Origin: Narthecium ossifragum
Lineage: Eukaryota > Streptophyta > Magnoliopsida > Dioscoreales > Nartheciaceae
Assembly (NCBI GenBank): GCA_963920575.1
Contig: OY986967.1
Span: 449,001-513,000, forward strand
Direction: 5' to 3'
DNA length: 64,000 nt
Part shown: piece by piece, positions 44,401 to 55,630 of the stretch
How the letters are laid out: each line of letters opens with the position of its first letter
How positions within the stretch are numbered: the stretch's first letter is position 1
Made by a program: the position numbers and the translations under genes
The notes under the pieces: model-generated
What the model was told of the DNA's origin: nothing
Database searches by the model: none
The model's input: only the letters and a program-made list of their open reading frames with translations

Positions 44401-47400
44401 TCCTTGAATGATAAAAGGATGGAGAATATGAAGGCCATACAAGAGAAAATGAAGCTCGACGAAAAGGAGGTTCAGCGCTTCAATCCTGTAAGTGCAAGTT
44501 TACTATCCAATGATATGTATTTATTCTTTATTATTATTTTCTTTCTGTTGGATTTCTTAATAGATTACTGAGTTTGATTCTAATCTCGCAAGCATTAACT
44601 TATTTCCCAGGTCGATGCTTTTCCAGGTGATGCGGTAATTTTTACGAGGGTGCTGAATCTTCTTCGAGGTTTGTGCTACACTAATAATTCTGCATATTGA
44701 GGTGGAAAGTATTATTTATGTAATCATTCTAGTTTCATGTCTCACACTATTTCAGGGCTTTCATCCACTCTGAATGTTCGGATAATATATCTGGAAATCA
44801 TGAGGCCGTTTGCTGAGTCAGCTCTACAACAGTACGTTTAAAATTTTATCTGTCTGCAGCTTTTCATTATAAAGCATCTTTATTGTAGCAACTGCTGGTT
44901 TATCTCATTAGGAGTTGTATTTACGTATTCTTTACTTGCTCATTTGAAATGTTATATGAATATGCATGAACATCAGAAGCATGATGACGGGACCTGTGTT
45001 GAACTCACAATGGATTTTCGATTCACCTATTCATTCTGATGTAGAGGAGAAGTTGAGAAAGCTTCTGATTCATCTCGGAAATGATAAGATTACTGGAATA
45101 CAGGTAAGGTTAAGAACTTTGCTATGATCTATGTTTATCTATCATATGGCTAAAATTCAATGGTTTCATGTCTTTCTTTTATGTCTCCATTACAAGCTAC
45201 TCTCTGATATGCTGTCTTTGTAGCCATGGATTACGGTCCTTTATAAACAAGTTTCCTAGGTGGAATTAAGTAGTTCTCAGGGCCAGCAACACACTTAGTT
45301 TTGTTTCATAAACAACTGAGATAGCAAATTATCAGAATGGAAATGCTATCCTGCAATAATAAGTTCATCTAGATCATAATTATATCTTGTCGCACTAAGT
45401 TATGAGGATGAGCTGATCAAGTCTCTTCTACAATAATCTGTAATAGCATACCTAAATGACAACTGAAATTCGCTCTCTCCAATAACCATCCTAATCGAGA
45501 TCAGCTACAAGCATGGCTTTCTGTGACGGCCGGCACGGACCTTATTGTGCCAGTAGGATACCGACATGATACATCAAGTTTAGGCTGCTCTCATGAAGTA
45601 TGTATGCTAATATGGAAGGCCAATGTATCAATTCGTTAACACTAACCAAATCAATTATGCTTGTTTTTTATGCTATCGTCATAGGAAACACTTCTAGAAT
45701 CAGTAAAACCAGTCATAATTTTCAGCATATGCAGGGGGGCATATCTTTTGTCTTCTTTCCCGCTGTGGAAAGCTTGCACCAAATACCTTTATGTAAATGT
45801 AGCATGATTTCGTCAATCTATATGTGCCTGTTGGTGAAGCTAGTTAGTGTGAAGTCCGTGTGGAATATCAGGAATGACTTGTGAATTGAATGTCTATTAT
45901 GAAGTGTTAGGAAACTAGATCTGTGGGAGACCTTGACATCAATTATGGTTAGAAAACTTGGCTATACTTCTGTCAGTTTTGCCTGAACCACAAACAACTT
46001 ATTCATCTTTCAGGTGTGCGCATACAAAGATGGAAATGTTATAATTGATACTGCTGCTGGTGTGCTCGGGAGATATGATCCTCGGCCCGTTCAGCCTGAT
46101 ACGCTGTTTCCTGTTTTCTCAGTGACAAAGGGGATAGCAGCGGGAATGGTTCACTGGCTTGTCGATAATGGGTAAGATACTGTCATGAACCTTTGTAGGT
46201 AGCAAATGGAATATTGTAGTCATAATTTCTACCGCATCTCAAGTCTGTTTCCCTCTCCTTTTCTTTAGCAAAAAACTGAATTCCGGATTTATCTTCTCCA
46301 CTTTCATTTGCCAAAGATGTTTGTCAAAGATAGAAATATGTGGTTCTGTTCGACATAACCATTCAGTAATTCTTAGCTCAATAGTTAAATCTTATTTTCA
46401 AGCCTTGTGGAGAATTCCGTCTTTCTCTTCCCTGCTGCTAATTATGATCAGTATTCAGGAATGAATAATTGGTTTTTCTAACTGTCGTTGCAGGAGACTT
46501 AGGCTTGAGGAAGGCATTGCAAATATATGGCCAGATTTTAATACGAGTAAAAAGGATCTAATAAAGGTAAGAAATGTCCATGATTAGCATACAGCTATTT
46601 ATGCAGGAGGTTTTTTCTGTTTTCTAGTTTGGCATTTCACTTTGTATTCATTTATAGGTCCACCATGTGCTCAATCATACGTCCGGCTTGCACAATGCAA
46701 TGGCTGATGTCATGAGGACCAATCCTTTGTTAATGTGCGACTGGGAAAGATCTTTACACCATATTGCCGAGTCAGTACCTGAGACAGAGCCTGGTTCTCA
46801 GCAGCTATATCATTACCTATCTTTTGGCTGGTTATGTGGTGGAGTTATAGAGGTATGCTTGTGGTCTTGTTGGGATGATAACACCAGGCTAAGATTAGTC
46901 AGTTGAACTTAACTTCGTTGCTGAATACAACAAAGAAACATTTCACATATTTAAAAGAATAGAGCAGATTTAGTATCTTTTTCCTATCGAAAGTTCTATG
47001 CATTTCTTTGTCGGTGATGTCATTTTAGACTCATTACAAGTTGGTCTCAATAGAAAGTCATAACCAATTTTATGTGCTGAGCCATGAGAATAACCTTTTG
47101 AGGAAAATTACTTGGGTACTTATTCTTTTTTTTTGGTTTTGTTGGATGTCAATTCTTTCAAGTCTTTCTTTATCACTTTTTGTCTTCTCCTACGTATGTC
47201 TTGTTAATAATAGTCACATCTCTCCAAATTAATCTATGAAACAGCATGTGTCTGGGAAGAAATTTCAAGAAGTTCTTGAGGAGGCTATAGTTCGCCCTCT
47301 TAATGTTGAAGGCGAGTTCTACATCGGCATACCTCCAGGCATGTTATTAACCTTCTCTTATGATATCTGTGCAGATTGATTAATCTGCAAAGTGTGCAAG

Positions 47401-48450
47401 CCATATTTGTGTACAGATATGTGCATCATTTTAAGTTGCGAAGATAGAGTTGTCCTACAATCGAGTTCGCTTGTGTTTTGTGAAGGTAGTAAGCTTATAT
47501 TATCTTTGCCTCTGTTCGGCCTTGCACGTGGTTGTTTTTGTTCGCCTTTTTTACCAATTAAAGTTAGCTTTTTCTCTAAGATCATTTCTTGGCACTGAAG
47601 TTCGCATATCCTCGCAGGTGTGGAATCCAGACTGGCATCCCTCACTCTTGACACAGAAGACATGGAAAAACTAATGGTAATCGGCTCTCGGCCAGAAATG
47701 CCCGACAGCTTGCGGCAGGGTAACATTTCAGAAATGGCATCTGGCCTCCCAGTCCTTTTCAACACACTAAATATCCGCCGTGCCATCATCCCTGCCGCTA
47801 ACGGGCACTGCTCAGCTCGTGCACTTGCACGTTACTATGCGGCCCTTGCAACAGGAGGTGCCATCCCCCCGCCGCACTCATCTCACTCCAAACCACCTCT
47901 AGGGAGCCACGCTCACATTCCAAAGTTCCCCTCAATAAAGCCCAAGAAGATAGGCAGCAGACGTATATCATACAAATCCTTCCAAAGTTTCATACACCAT
48001 AAGAGTTCGACCACTGATCACAACGCCCACACCGTCGACAGCAACGGTTATACCCTTGTCAAAAGCAGTGATGATGATGGTAGTACCAGTGCCCGCCCAG
48101 ATAGGATTTTCACAAACCCAAAGATCCATGACGCATTCATGGGCTTGGGAGATTATGCAAGCTTAGTGCTTCCAGATGGGAAGTTTGGCCTAGGCTTTCG
48201 GAGGTTCGACTCTGGTAATGGCAAGTTCACATGCTTTGGACATTCAGGGGTTGGAGGGTCCACCGGATTCTGCGACATAGAGCACAACTTCGCCATTGCA
48301 GTGACAGTAAACAAGATGTCACTTGGTAGTGTCACCAGGAGTATAATTCAGTTGGTTTGCTCAGAGTTGAATGTTCCCCTCCCAGATGAGTTCTCCAGGT
48401 TCGGAGAGAAGGGTCCGGACATGCAGCTCAATCTGGGGCAGCCTCAGTAA
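41428..48450 (+). CDS. ABC1 (aarF/UbiB) atypical kinase fused to a beta-lactamase-like domain (946 aa, 18 exons)
   Basis: Exons: 41428-41502, 41594-41821, 42115-42201, 42317-42406, 42487-42613, 42704-42804, 42910-43078, 43226-43347, 44146-44274, 44389-44487, 44611-44668, 44756-44831, 44977-45103, 46014-46171, 46494-46566, 46658-46852, 47245-47338, 47618-48450; the sum is divisible by three. The N-terminal half is an ABC1 kinase: KLGQYLSTRAD (KxGQ), ASIAQVH, VVVKVQH, LEYMDGIRL, DGFFNGDPHPGN and LLDFGLTK. The C-terminal half resembles class C beta-lactamase/esterase: FSVTKG (SxxK), HHVLNHTSGL, YHYLSFGWL at the YxN position, and FGHSGVGGSTGF near the end. Members of this fusion exist across plants (Arabidopsis At5g24810 by recall). 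The kinase half suggests an organellar role in lipid/quinone metabolism; the substrate of the second half is unknown. Intron 17 has a GC donor. A 5' UTR intron (40621-41390) is inferred. Confidence 0.92.
47339..47617 (+). other. GC-AG intron (intron 17 of the kinase/beta-lactamase gene)
   Basis: The exon ends CCTCCAG and the intron begins GCATGT; the acceptor is ctcgcag. Only this junction gives the conserved IPPGVESRLASL. The nearest GT, three bases downstream, would break the frame. A +1 to +6 of GCATGT after CAG fits the GC subclass of U2 introns. Confidence 0.85.
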
Positions 48451-48999
48451 GCAAAGTGAAGAGACTTTTTGGCCTGAATTGATACTTTTGTTCTTTGTAT
48501 GTCTACTGATTCTGACCTTAATCTGTCATTGCCAGCAGATAAAAGTATACCATATACAACTACTATAATACAAGTTTTGCTTTCTAAGGTTCAAATACAA
48601 TTATATTCACACAGGTTTTTTTTTCCTCTGTTACTCGAGTATATCGAAGGCAGTTATAAATAGCATTGATTCAAGGAATAATTAGATTAGCACCAGTGAA
48701 GGATAGAGCATTTATTCTATTCTTTTTTAGCCCATAAATTTGTGAGCTGCTTAAAGCTAAAATAAAATAAAATGGATTCTTATTTTGCTTTAATTACCTA
48801 TTAATTATTTGATTTTCCGAGATTGATATCATCTTAATATTTTGCCTTTGTAACCATGATAAACCTTTTCCAATTAAAAAAATCAAGATATAAATATAAA
48901 TATATAAATATATATATATGCAGCTATTAGAATCACTAATGTTTATTAATTACAATACAAGCGCTGAGCTAAACTAACTACGTTAAGAGCCCTTCAAAA
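48451..48999. other. Convergent intergenic region (tail-to-tail)
   Basis: About 550 bp between two stop codons facing each other. It is AT-rich with poly(A)-type words and a TA-repeat near 48895-48920, suited to two opposed terminators. No gene is seen. Confidence 0.5.
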
Positions 49000-51591
49000 T
49001 TATCCCGCTATGGATCCATCTTCCCGCCTTTCATCCGTGCATCTCTTAGCCAACGCCTCGTATCCCTCCGCTGATATCGCCGCGAACTCCATCAGCGATC
49101 CCACCGCCACCGACATCCCCGCCCACAGCACTCTCCCAGCCATCTCCGCCGCCCTATCCGCAGCCATCGCCGCCGCCGCCGCCTCATCTCCCCCGCCGCC
49201 CGATGAGACCGATCCGATCCCCGCAGCGAAGAAATCCAGGCCGTCGATTACCTGCGCCTCGCTGATCGAGTCCAAGAGACGCGACCACTGGACGCACACG
49301 CCCAGCACCGGCGGCGCGCCTCCGCCACCGCCGGATCGGCGGGGGGAGAGCGGGGAGACAGCGGCAGCGCCACCGCCGCACCGTAGGATCCAGCTGGCGA
49401 GGGCCCGGGCGTACGATCTCTGCGCGTCGGTCCAAATCTCGAGGCAAGCGCGCCAGCTCCGGAGCGCCGCCTCGAGGTTGCAGGCGGCTCGGCTAGGCTT
49501 CGCCGACGCTGACGCCGCCGGCGTCATCAGAACAATATCGGACGTCCTCGACCCAGCGGCCACCTCGGCGGTGGCCGTGGAGGAGGATAGCAGAAGGACC
49601 TTGGCTTCGTCTATCGTGCGCTTCTGGATCCGGTGGCACTCCGCCATCCCTCTCCACATCCGCGCTAACCTGCGCCCCCCCTCCAAAAATAAGGTACACA
49701 CGATTCCAAAATTTCCAATCATAACGTGCATCCAAAATTTAATATAGCAAGTAAAATTTAGCTATAATTTAGTGGGATTTATTATAGTCCGTAACTTAGA
49801 TCATTAGCATACGTACCCTTGAATCAACTCTATGAGCTGCGGGTGTAGCTCTTCATCTCTCAATTTTTCGATCCTCATCGAAATGGATTCCACGGACTGT
49901 ATCGAAACCTTTAGCCGAGTGTGGAGATCTCTTATGGTTGCTCTCGTCCTATCCACCGATGCCGGCTCGTCGCCGTTCACATCTTGGTTCCTTAGCTGCA
50001 TGCATTTCTTCTCGTATGCCCTTCGTATCTTTTCTCCACACTGCCAACACGAATTATAGAACGTAAAAAGCTTGAGAGATTCTAGTTCAATCTTAGTAGA
50101 CAATTTACATGGTGGGCTACCTTCACTTCCTCGTATAACTTCTTTTCCCATGCGTATAGTCGATCCAGTGTAGATTGGTGGCTTCCGGATATCATGCATG
50201 ATTCCTCCGAGTACTCGCTGCTGGTCTCATAGCCCTCGTCTCTCGAACTAGGAGCAGCACTAGCAGCACTTAGGAACCTAGAAGATGATGAGCGTGATGA
50301 TCCCGAGCGGAACAACGCCACTGGGTTCAACATCCGAACTGTCACAACATGATATAAGATTAGCTCATGCTTAAATCACAAGTTCAGAGCATGGATTATC
50401 GTGTCGGTTCATGTTCACCCATGTACAGGATCCGTGCCACTGGCACAACAATCCATGGGTCCTAGTATTGCTGTTAGAGAGTACCATACCTGCTAGCTCG
50501 GAGGAACTCGAAGAGTACTGAGCTCTGCTCGCCTCCAACATCACTGAAACTTCGTGAGCGGCGTCACAGATCCTCAAGAACTGGATCTCGAGATCTTTCA
50601 TGACCTCTGCCATGCTCGCAGGCCTCCGGTTCATGTACACCGTGAACCCGGGTGTCTCTTCTCCGGCTTCTCTGTTTCCGGCCACCTCCTGCCCCTTAGT
50701 TACCTCTAGCTCTACTGCATTGGGTGGCTGTGATACTTCGATGCTCTCCATGCCCTGAGCCATGAATTCCTTCACTTCATGCACTCTCTCTGTTTGGATG
50801 TTAATCTCATCAGGTTCTTCGATGTCTGCTGCAACTGGCGTAGGTTTCATGTCGACCTTAGGTCTCTCCTCCTTTATCTCTACGTCTATGAAACTCTCTT
50901 CTCCATTTCCCTCTCCATCCTCTTCCAGTTCCGGTATCCCTTCCGCTTCTCGAACCTGCCTCAGCCCAGCTGTATCTTCGTCGCCTACTATCCTGTCGAG
51001 GCTGTACCTTGAGGGGAAGCCATAGGTATCCAATGATGAGAATGGATTCCAAAAGAAGTCCCACTGGGAGTTCTGAGGTGATTGTGGTGGATAGCTAGGT
51101 CGATTGTAAGGCGAAGGGGCAAATGCCGAGTTAATTGGAGACGCCTGTGCACTGAAAAAACCATCCACTCCATAGTGTTCCATAGGGTAGTAAGAATTGA
51201 TTCGTACTATTTCTGGTGATTGAGGACATTCTTCGACTGAAATCGATGGATTCCCGGATGATTTCAAGTACCTCATTACGTGGATGGTGCTTTTCGTAGA
51301 TTGATTTGGTGTCAATGAGAAGGTTTTTGTAGGAACTGAGATTTCCGGGCTCAATCTTTTCACTGGTGTGAAAGGGGGAGTGCTATATGAATCTGAGTAG
51401 AAATCGTGATGTTCATCTCCATCGACATAGCTTCGGAGAGCAACAGAAACTCGCTTTAGAGATTGGATGTAAGCCATGTGCCCGGTAGCAAACCGGATCC
51501 TCGAATCGACTGCCTGCTTGATGAAATTTCTTCTATCCTTGCATAGCTGCACAGATTCCTCATCTTCCAACTTCGAAGCAGAACATCCCAT
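49000..51591 (-). CDS. DUF630/DUF632 (NRG2-like, bZIP-like) protein (737 aa, 4 exons)
   Basis: Exons on the minus strand: 51591-50490, 50338-50121, 50040-49817 and 49669-49000, open throughout. I use the ATG of MGCSASKLEDEE; Gly2 and the MGCS start are the N-myristoylation-type N-terminus of DUF630, continuing VQLCKDRRNFIKQAVDSR. The middle is Ser/Pro-rich and disordered. DUF632 starts at about residue 330 and includes the signature HTRLKVSIQSV, LRDEELHPQL and ELIQGLARMW. The last motif is recovered only by splicing CAAGG/GTACGT to gcgcag/GTTAGC. The C-terminus has Ala/Gly-rich low-complexity insertions. NRG2, a known member, acts in nitrate signalling in Arabidopsis; most members are uncharacterised, so only the family is claimed. 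It converges on the kinase/beta-lactamase gene. Confidence 0.9.
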
Positions 51592-53102
51592 CTTTTTTTT
51601 CAAAACCTTCCTACGAATTCTTCAGACTCGAGTCGTAAGGAGAATTAGGGTAGATAACCAGGCGATTTTCCTCCAATTTCATAGGTGGCTGTTCTGTTTC
51701 AGACGTTATAACCAGTTAGAGAATACGCTCGTGGATTTTGAATTCTAGAGAACTAATGAAAGTATCTCCAGAAAGCCTATCATGGAAAGAAAGGAACACC
51801 TATGTGATTCTTTCCTTGCTTTCCAATTCATTCAGAAAAGACTTGCAAATAGATGAAACTCACTGGTTTTTTATTTATTTATAAGAAATCGCTTCGACTT
51901 GTTCTTGTATACGCAAGTAACTTCCTCAACAACTTTGAAATGTAGCTGCACATTACAAAGTAAAAGAAAGATTAGGTTTTCATGTCTGGAACTCAGATAA
52001 GCACCTGAACACTAAACTATTTTAGCATTTCTTGTAACTAAATTCAAAGGGTTTAAGCCATTGTTATTATACTCCACATCAAACAAAAGAAAAGGGCCAG
52101 ATCTCATGAAAATTCCTAAGAAAATGCCAAAAAATTGGCAAAATCTGATGATTAAGGCAACAAAAAAGGGGAAAACACCAAGACGTAGGGGTTCTTTTAA
52201 AAATAATATAAGCAGAAGTGGATGAATTATAAACTTCAAAATGAGAATTTTTGGTATCTTAAGAAGAAATAAGTATATAATATGACCAGACAAACATAAA
52301 TAGACCACTTAAACTGTGGGTACATGAAGAAGGAATAAATACTCAAAAGTAAAAAGAAAAGTAAATCACAAGTGGCTGAAGATGTAGACATTTGCATGTG
52401 AGGAAACAGAAAAGGAAGGAATCTATCTTGTGCTGTTTAGCCACCTGTTTAAATAGTTGCTATTTCTACAGTGGTAAACAAGATGGAAATCAATTACGAA
52501 AAGCCAAACAAGAATAGGAAGAAGAAAACCCAGTCCCCAGTTATCAAATTGGAATTTTGCTAGAAATCCATCTGCACTAAATAAAAAAAGCCTGCAAAGA
52601 CCTGTTTTTGGTTCATGAAAATGGTCTCTTATGATGAAAAAGTGAGATAGATTGATGAAAACGACTGGTTTTACACCATTATTGGGTTCTATCATGAAGA
52701 AAATAATTTGGGTTTCAAAAGATGAACCTAGAGATCAAATGAAAAGCCGTTGAAATCATAGACAAAGATGGAAGATTGAAGTCAGATGTAAAAGCTTTAA
52801 GTTTTCAAGTGTAAGTGAAACTTAATGAGGAGGAAAGGAACCCGCTGGTGTAAAAAAAGAAAAGAAAAAAAGAAGCTAAGATCTTGGTGAAGCGAAGAAA
52901 ACCCAGTTGAAGGAATGCGATTTAAAACTCCCAAAGCTATATAGATCTCTGAAGCTAACAAGAAGCTCAAAAACCAATCTTTTTAAGATAAAATTAGCTA
53001 TGAAATTTCTAAATTTGAGCTGAAGAAATAAACCTGGGTTTTCTCCGGCGGGAAGAACACAACGGCGATGAGAGAGAGAGACTCGTCTAGAGAGAGAAGA
53101 AG

Positions 53103-53156
<54 letters not shown>

Positions 53157-53300
53157 GAAGAATGAGAGAGGGAGGGAGGGAGGGAGACAGAGGAGCAACG
53201 GTCAAAAGAGTTTTAAAGGAGAGCTCAAGCAGGAAGGAAACAGGCCAGCAGAGAAGCACATAAAAAGAGAGGGAGGAGTAGAATATAACTGAGCTTGCGA
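51592..53300 (-). promoter_or_regulatory. 5' UTR, probable 5' UTR intron and promoter of the DUF630/DUF632 gene
   Basis: A good minus-strand donor (cccag/gtttat, exon base 53034) lies in front of a long AT-rich stretch that reaches the start codon, consistent with a 5' UTR intron of about 1.4 kb. Upstream lies a pure (GA)n/(CT)n tract at 53106-53152 with gggagg repeats beyond it, a potential GAGA-factor (BPC) target. No TATA is identified. Confidence 0.5.
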
Positions 53301-55429
53301 AAATGCCCCTCTAAAAGCACTAAAATCACCAAACAAACCACTTCGAAAGATTTGTTCGTTAGATGGTCCCCCATGAAACACTTATGCGATCAGATGGCCA
53401 GTGGTTCTCAACGTACACAACTGGACGTGATCCTGATCGTTCAGTTCCAATGGAAGCATGCCAGGTGTACAAGACTCACATGGAACTTCTTACTTTTTTT
53501 AGAAATAATGTGAACGTTACTGTGCTCTATGGTATCTCCACTTTTTCTTGACAGAGGCCGTATTGTCCTTTTAACCAGCCTCCCAGTTTTACTAAAATAA
53601 TGAAACACCTGGGGTGAAAAGTAACTAAGATGAGGGGCAAAAATTTGATGGTTTAAATACCCAGGGGAGGAGAGTTTTTATTGGTGCGGTTTAGGTGGGA
53701 TTCCCGAGATATATTGGGGGATTAATTTAGGTAGATCATAGAGTTTTAATGCTATCTAGTAATTACTGTTTGATGGTTTGAAAATTTGAAAGGCTAGGGG
53801 GCTAATTTTAAAAGGCCCAAAAGGGGAATTTTTAGTCGGCTGGGAAAAGCAAAAGAGAGAGGAGAGGGTTGGAGAAAGATTCGGGTCCTATCTTAATAAA
53901 GCTCTTCCTTGATGCCTCCGTCAAGCGATTCGCCCCACATTACTAAAAATTTATTCATGTTAGCATGCCATCATTTAGATTTAAAGAAGGTTGAGAAATA
54001 CTTGTTGGACGCTAATTTATCTTGTGCCATTCCTTGACCTCTCTTAGTGTACATGTGTAGATTCCTATTCTTGTTCCCTAGACATCTGTGGAAGCTCCAT
54101 ACAACAAAAGCAATGGCCTACGGCTAGGGTCCCCCCCCCTTGCTAGTTAAGACCATTACTGAGGTTTTGTGACCAAATGCTCTATATATCTTGTTACCAA
54201 TCAAGAGTCATGTGTTCAAACTAATTGCGTTTGAGAACAGAACGTTATAGAAATTCTGGATTCCAACTTGGAGGTGAGGACTGAGGAGCTGGCATTCTAT
54301 CGTACGTATGTGGCACTTTGGCAATATGGTGACACTACTCTTTCGCCTTTAATCGTTGGATTGGACCGATCACGTCCACGTTGATACCAAACACCAAAGT
54401 TCCTTTTCCGATCATATTCTCATTTCCAATTCCAAATCCAGATCCCGTTTCCATAGGTCACTACCAAACATTGCATTCGTGCAATGGCATAAGAAGAAGC
54501 ATACTGCTCACACGAGAGCCCAGAGCCCGTTGGAGACCTTACAGATTACACTACTAGTGTTAGGGCCCAGATAGATCTGAGACATGGACGTTGGCCGACT
54601 CTTACGTGCGGGACAAAGGAGTTGATACCCTCTGTCGAATAGAGTAATAATTAGTGCAATTCTAGATCTTGTCCATTAGCCACCGTGTCTGGATTCGACG
54701 ATAAGTCCATCAGACCATCCCATCCACGAGATTTTATTCCATTCGACTAAAATAATCTCCCTCTTATTCCACTAGTCAGTATAAAAATTATTTATAAATC
54801 TTTCAATTGGATTCCTTTGTACAAAACTATTGAAATCGAAGAAAGATCACACGACTCAAATTGATTATGATTACGTAATAGAAAAATATGTAGACAAGTT
54901 TTATATATCCAGTAAGCATGTTTTTTAAAGGCGTCTCAGATCTGGTTTCACTAGTCCAGCACTGTAGAATAATAACGACATATCAACAGTTATAGGTACG
55001 GTAAAGCTTACTTTAATTTCTTTAAGCTTTCAATCATCCCGAGGACCATGAATCAGATGGGACAGCGTGCTTTGCTCCATCAAATAGGTTCAAACGACCT
55101 CGGCTTTCCCAAGCATTCTTTGGTTCCAAAGAACTGGTGCAGGCGTGCGGCCTTTGTGAAGGATAAGAAAAGATACTTCCTTCTTGATTTGATAAAAAGT
55201 CCGAACGGAATCCCAGCACTGTTCGAAAACTAATAACTAACACCAATATATAATCCAAGATCTCTATGATAACAAACTAGGATGCCATAGAAAGATATTA
55301 GGTGGGGTTTCTAATATAGTTAAAGAACTAATAACTAGCATCAATGTCTGATTCAGAATCTATATGATGACAAACTAGGATGTTATAGAAGAATATTAAG
55401 CAGGTTTGTATAAACTAGATTTCTACCTT
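53301..55429. other. Intergenic, no gene seen
   Basis: AT-rich with scattered low-complexity. An imperfect tandem duplication of about 100 bp (aactaataacta.catcaat...caaactaggatg..atagaa.atatta) lies at about 55225-55405. Short frames show no family match. Confidence 0.45.
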
Positions 55430-55450
55430 GGGTGGGTGGGTGGGTGGGGG
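55430..55450 (+). other. G-quadruplex-type motif
   Basis: Five runs of at least three G separated by single T residues. Single-base loops make this one of the most stable quadruplex patterns. It lies about 180 bp past the stop codon of the minus-strand DUF1666 gene, so it is probably in its 3' UTR or termination zone, with the G-rich strand non-transcribed. Confidence 0.85.
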
Positions 55451-55630
55451 CAAGTATTCAACTAAGGATCAATGCATCGGACGATACAAGATGTCCCCAT
55501 GTCCATAATATGGCTTGCCAGGTACTACTGCTAGGAGCAAATGTTTCTGTCCATCAATATACAAACAGTGGACGAACATTTTAGACTATTTCTAGGGGCG
55601 GACACACCTGGAAAAAGGAATGGTGTACCA

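Noticed and set aside
49010..49747. 245-codon plus-strand frame opposite the last exon of the NRG2-like gene
   Set aside because: Shadow of the Ala/Gly-rich GC-rich exon; the minus strand carries the conserved LARMW...ECH block.
52876..53292. Frames encoding long Ser/Leu or Arg/Glu repeats
   Set aside because: Translations of the (GA)n/(CT)n microsatellite, not genes.
55048..55233. 61-codon plus-strand frame in the intergenic region
   Set aside because: Short, fully overlapped by an equal antisense frame, no family match and no splice or promoter context.
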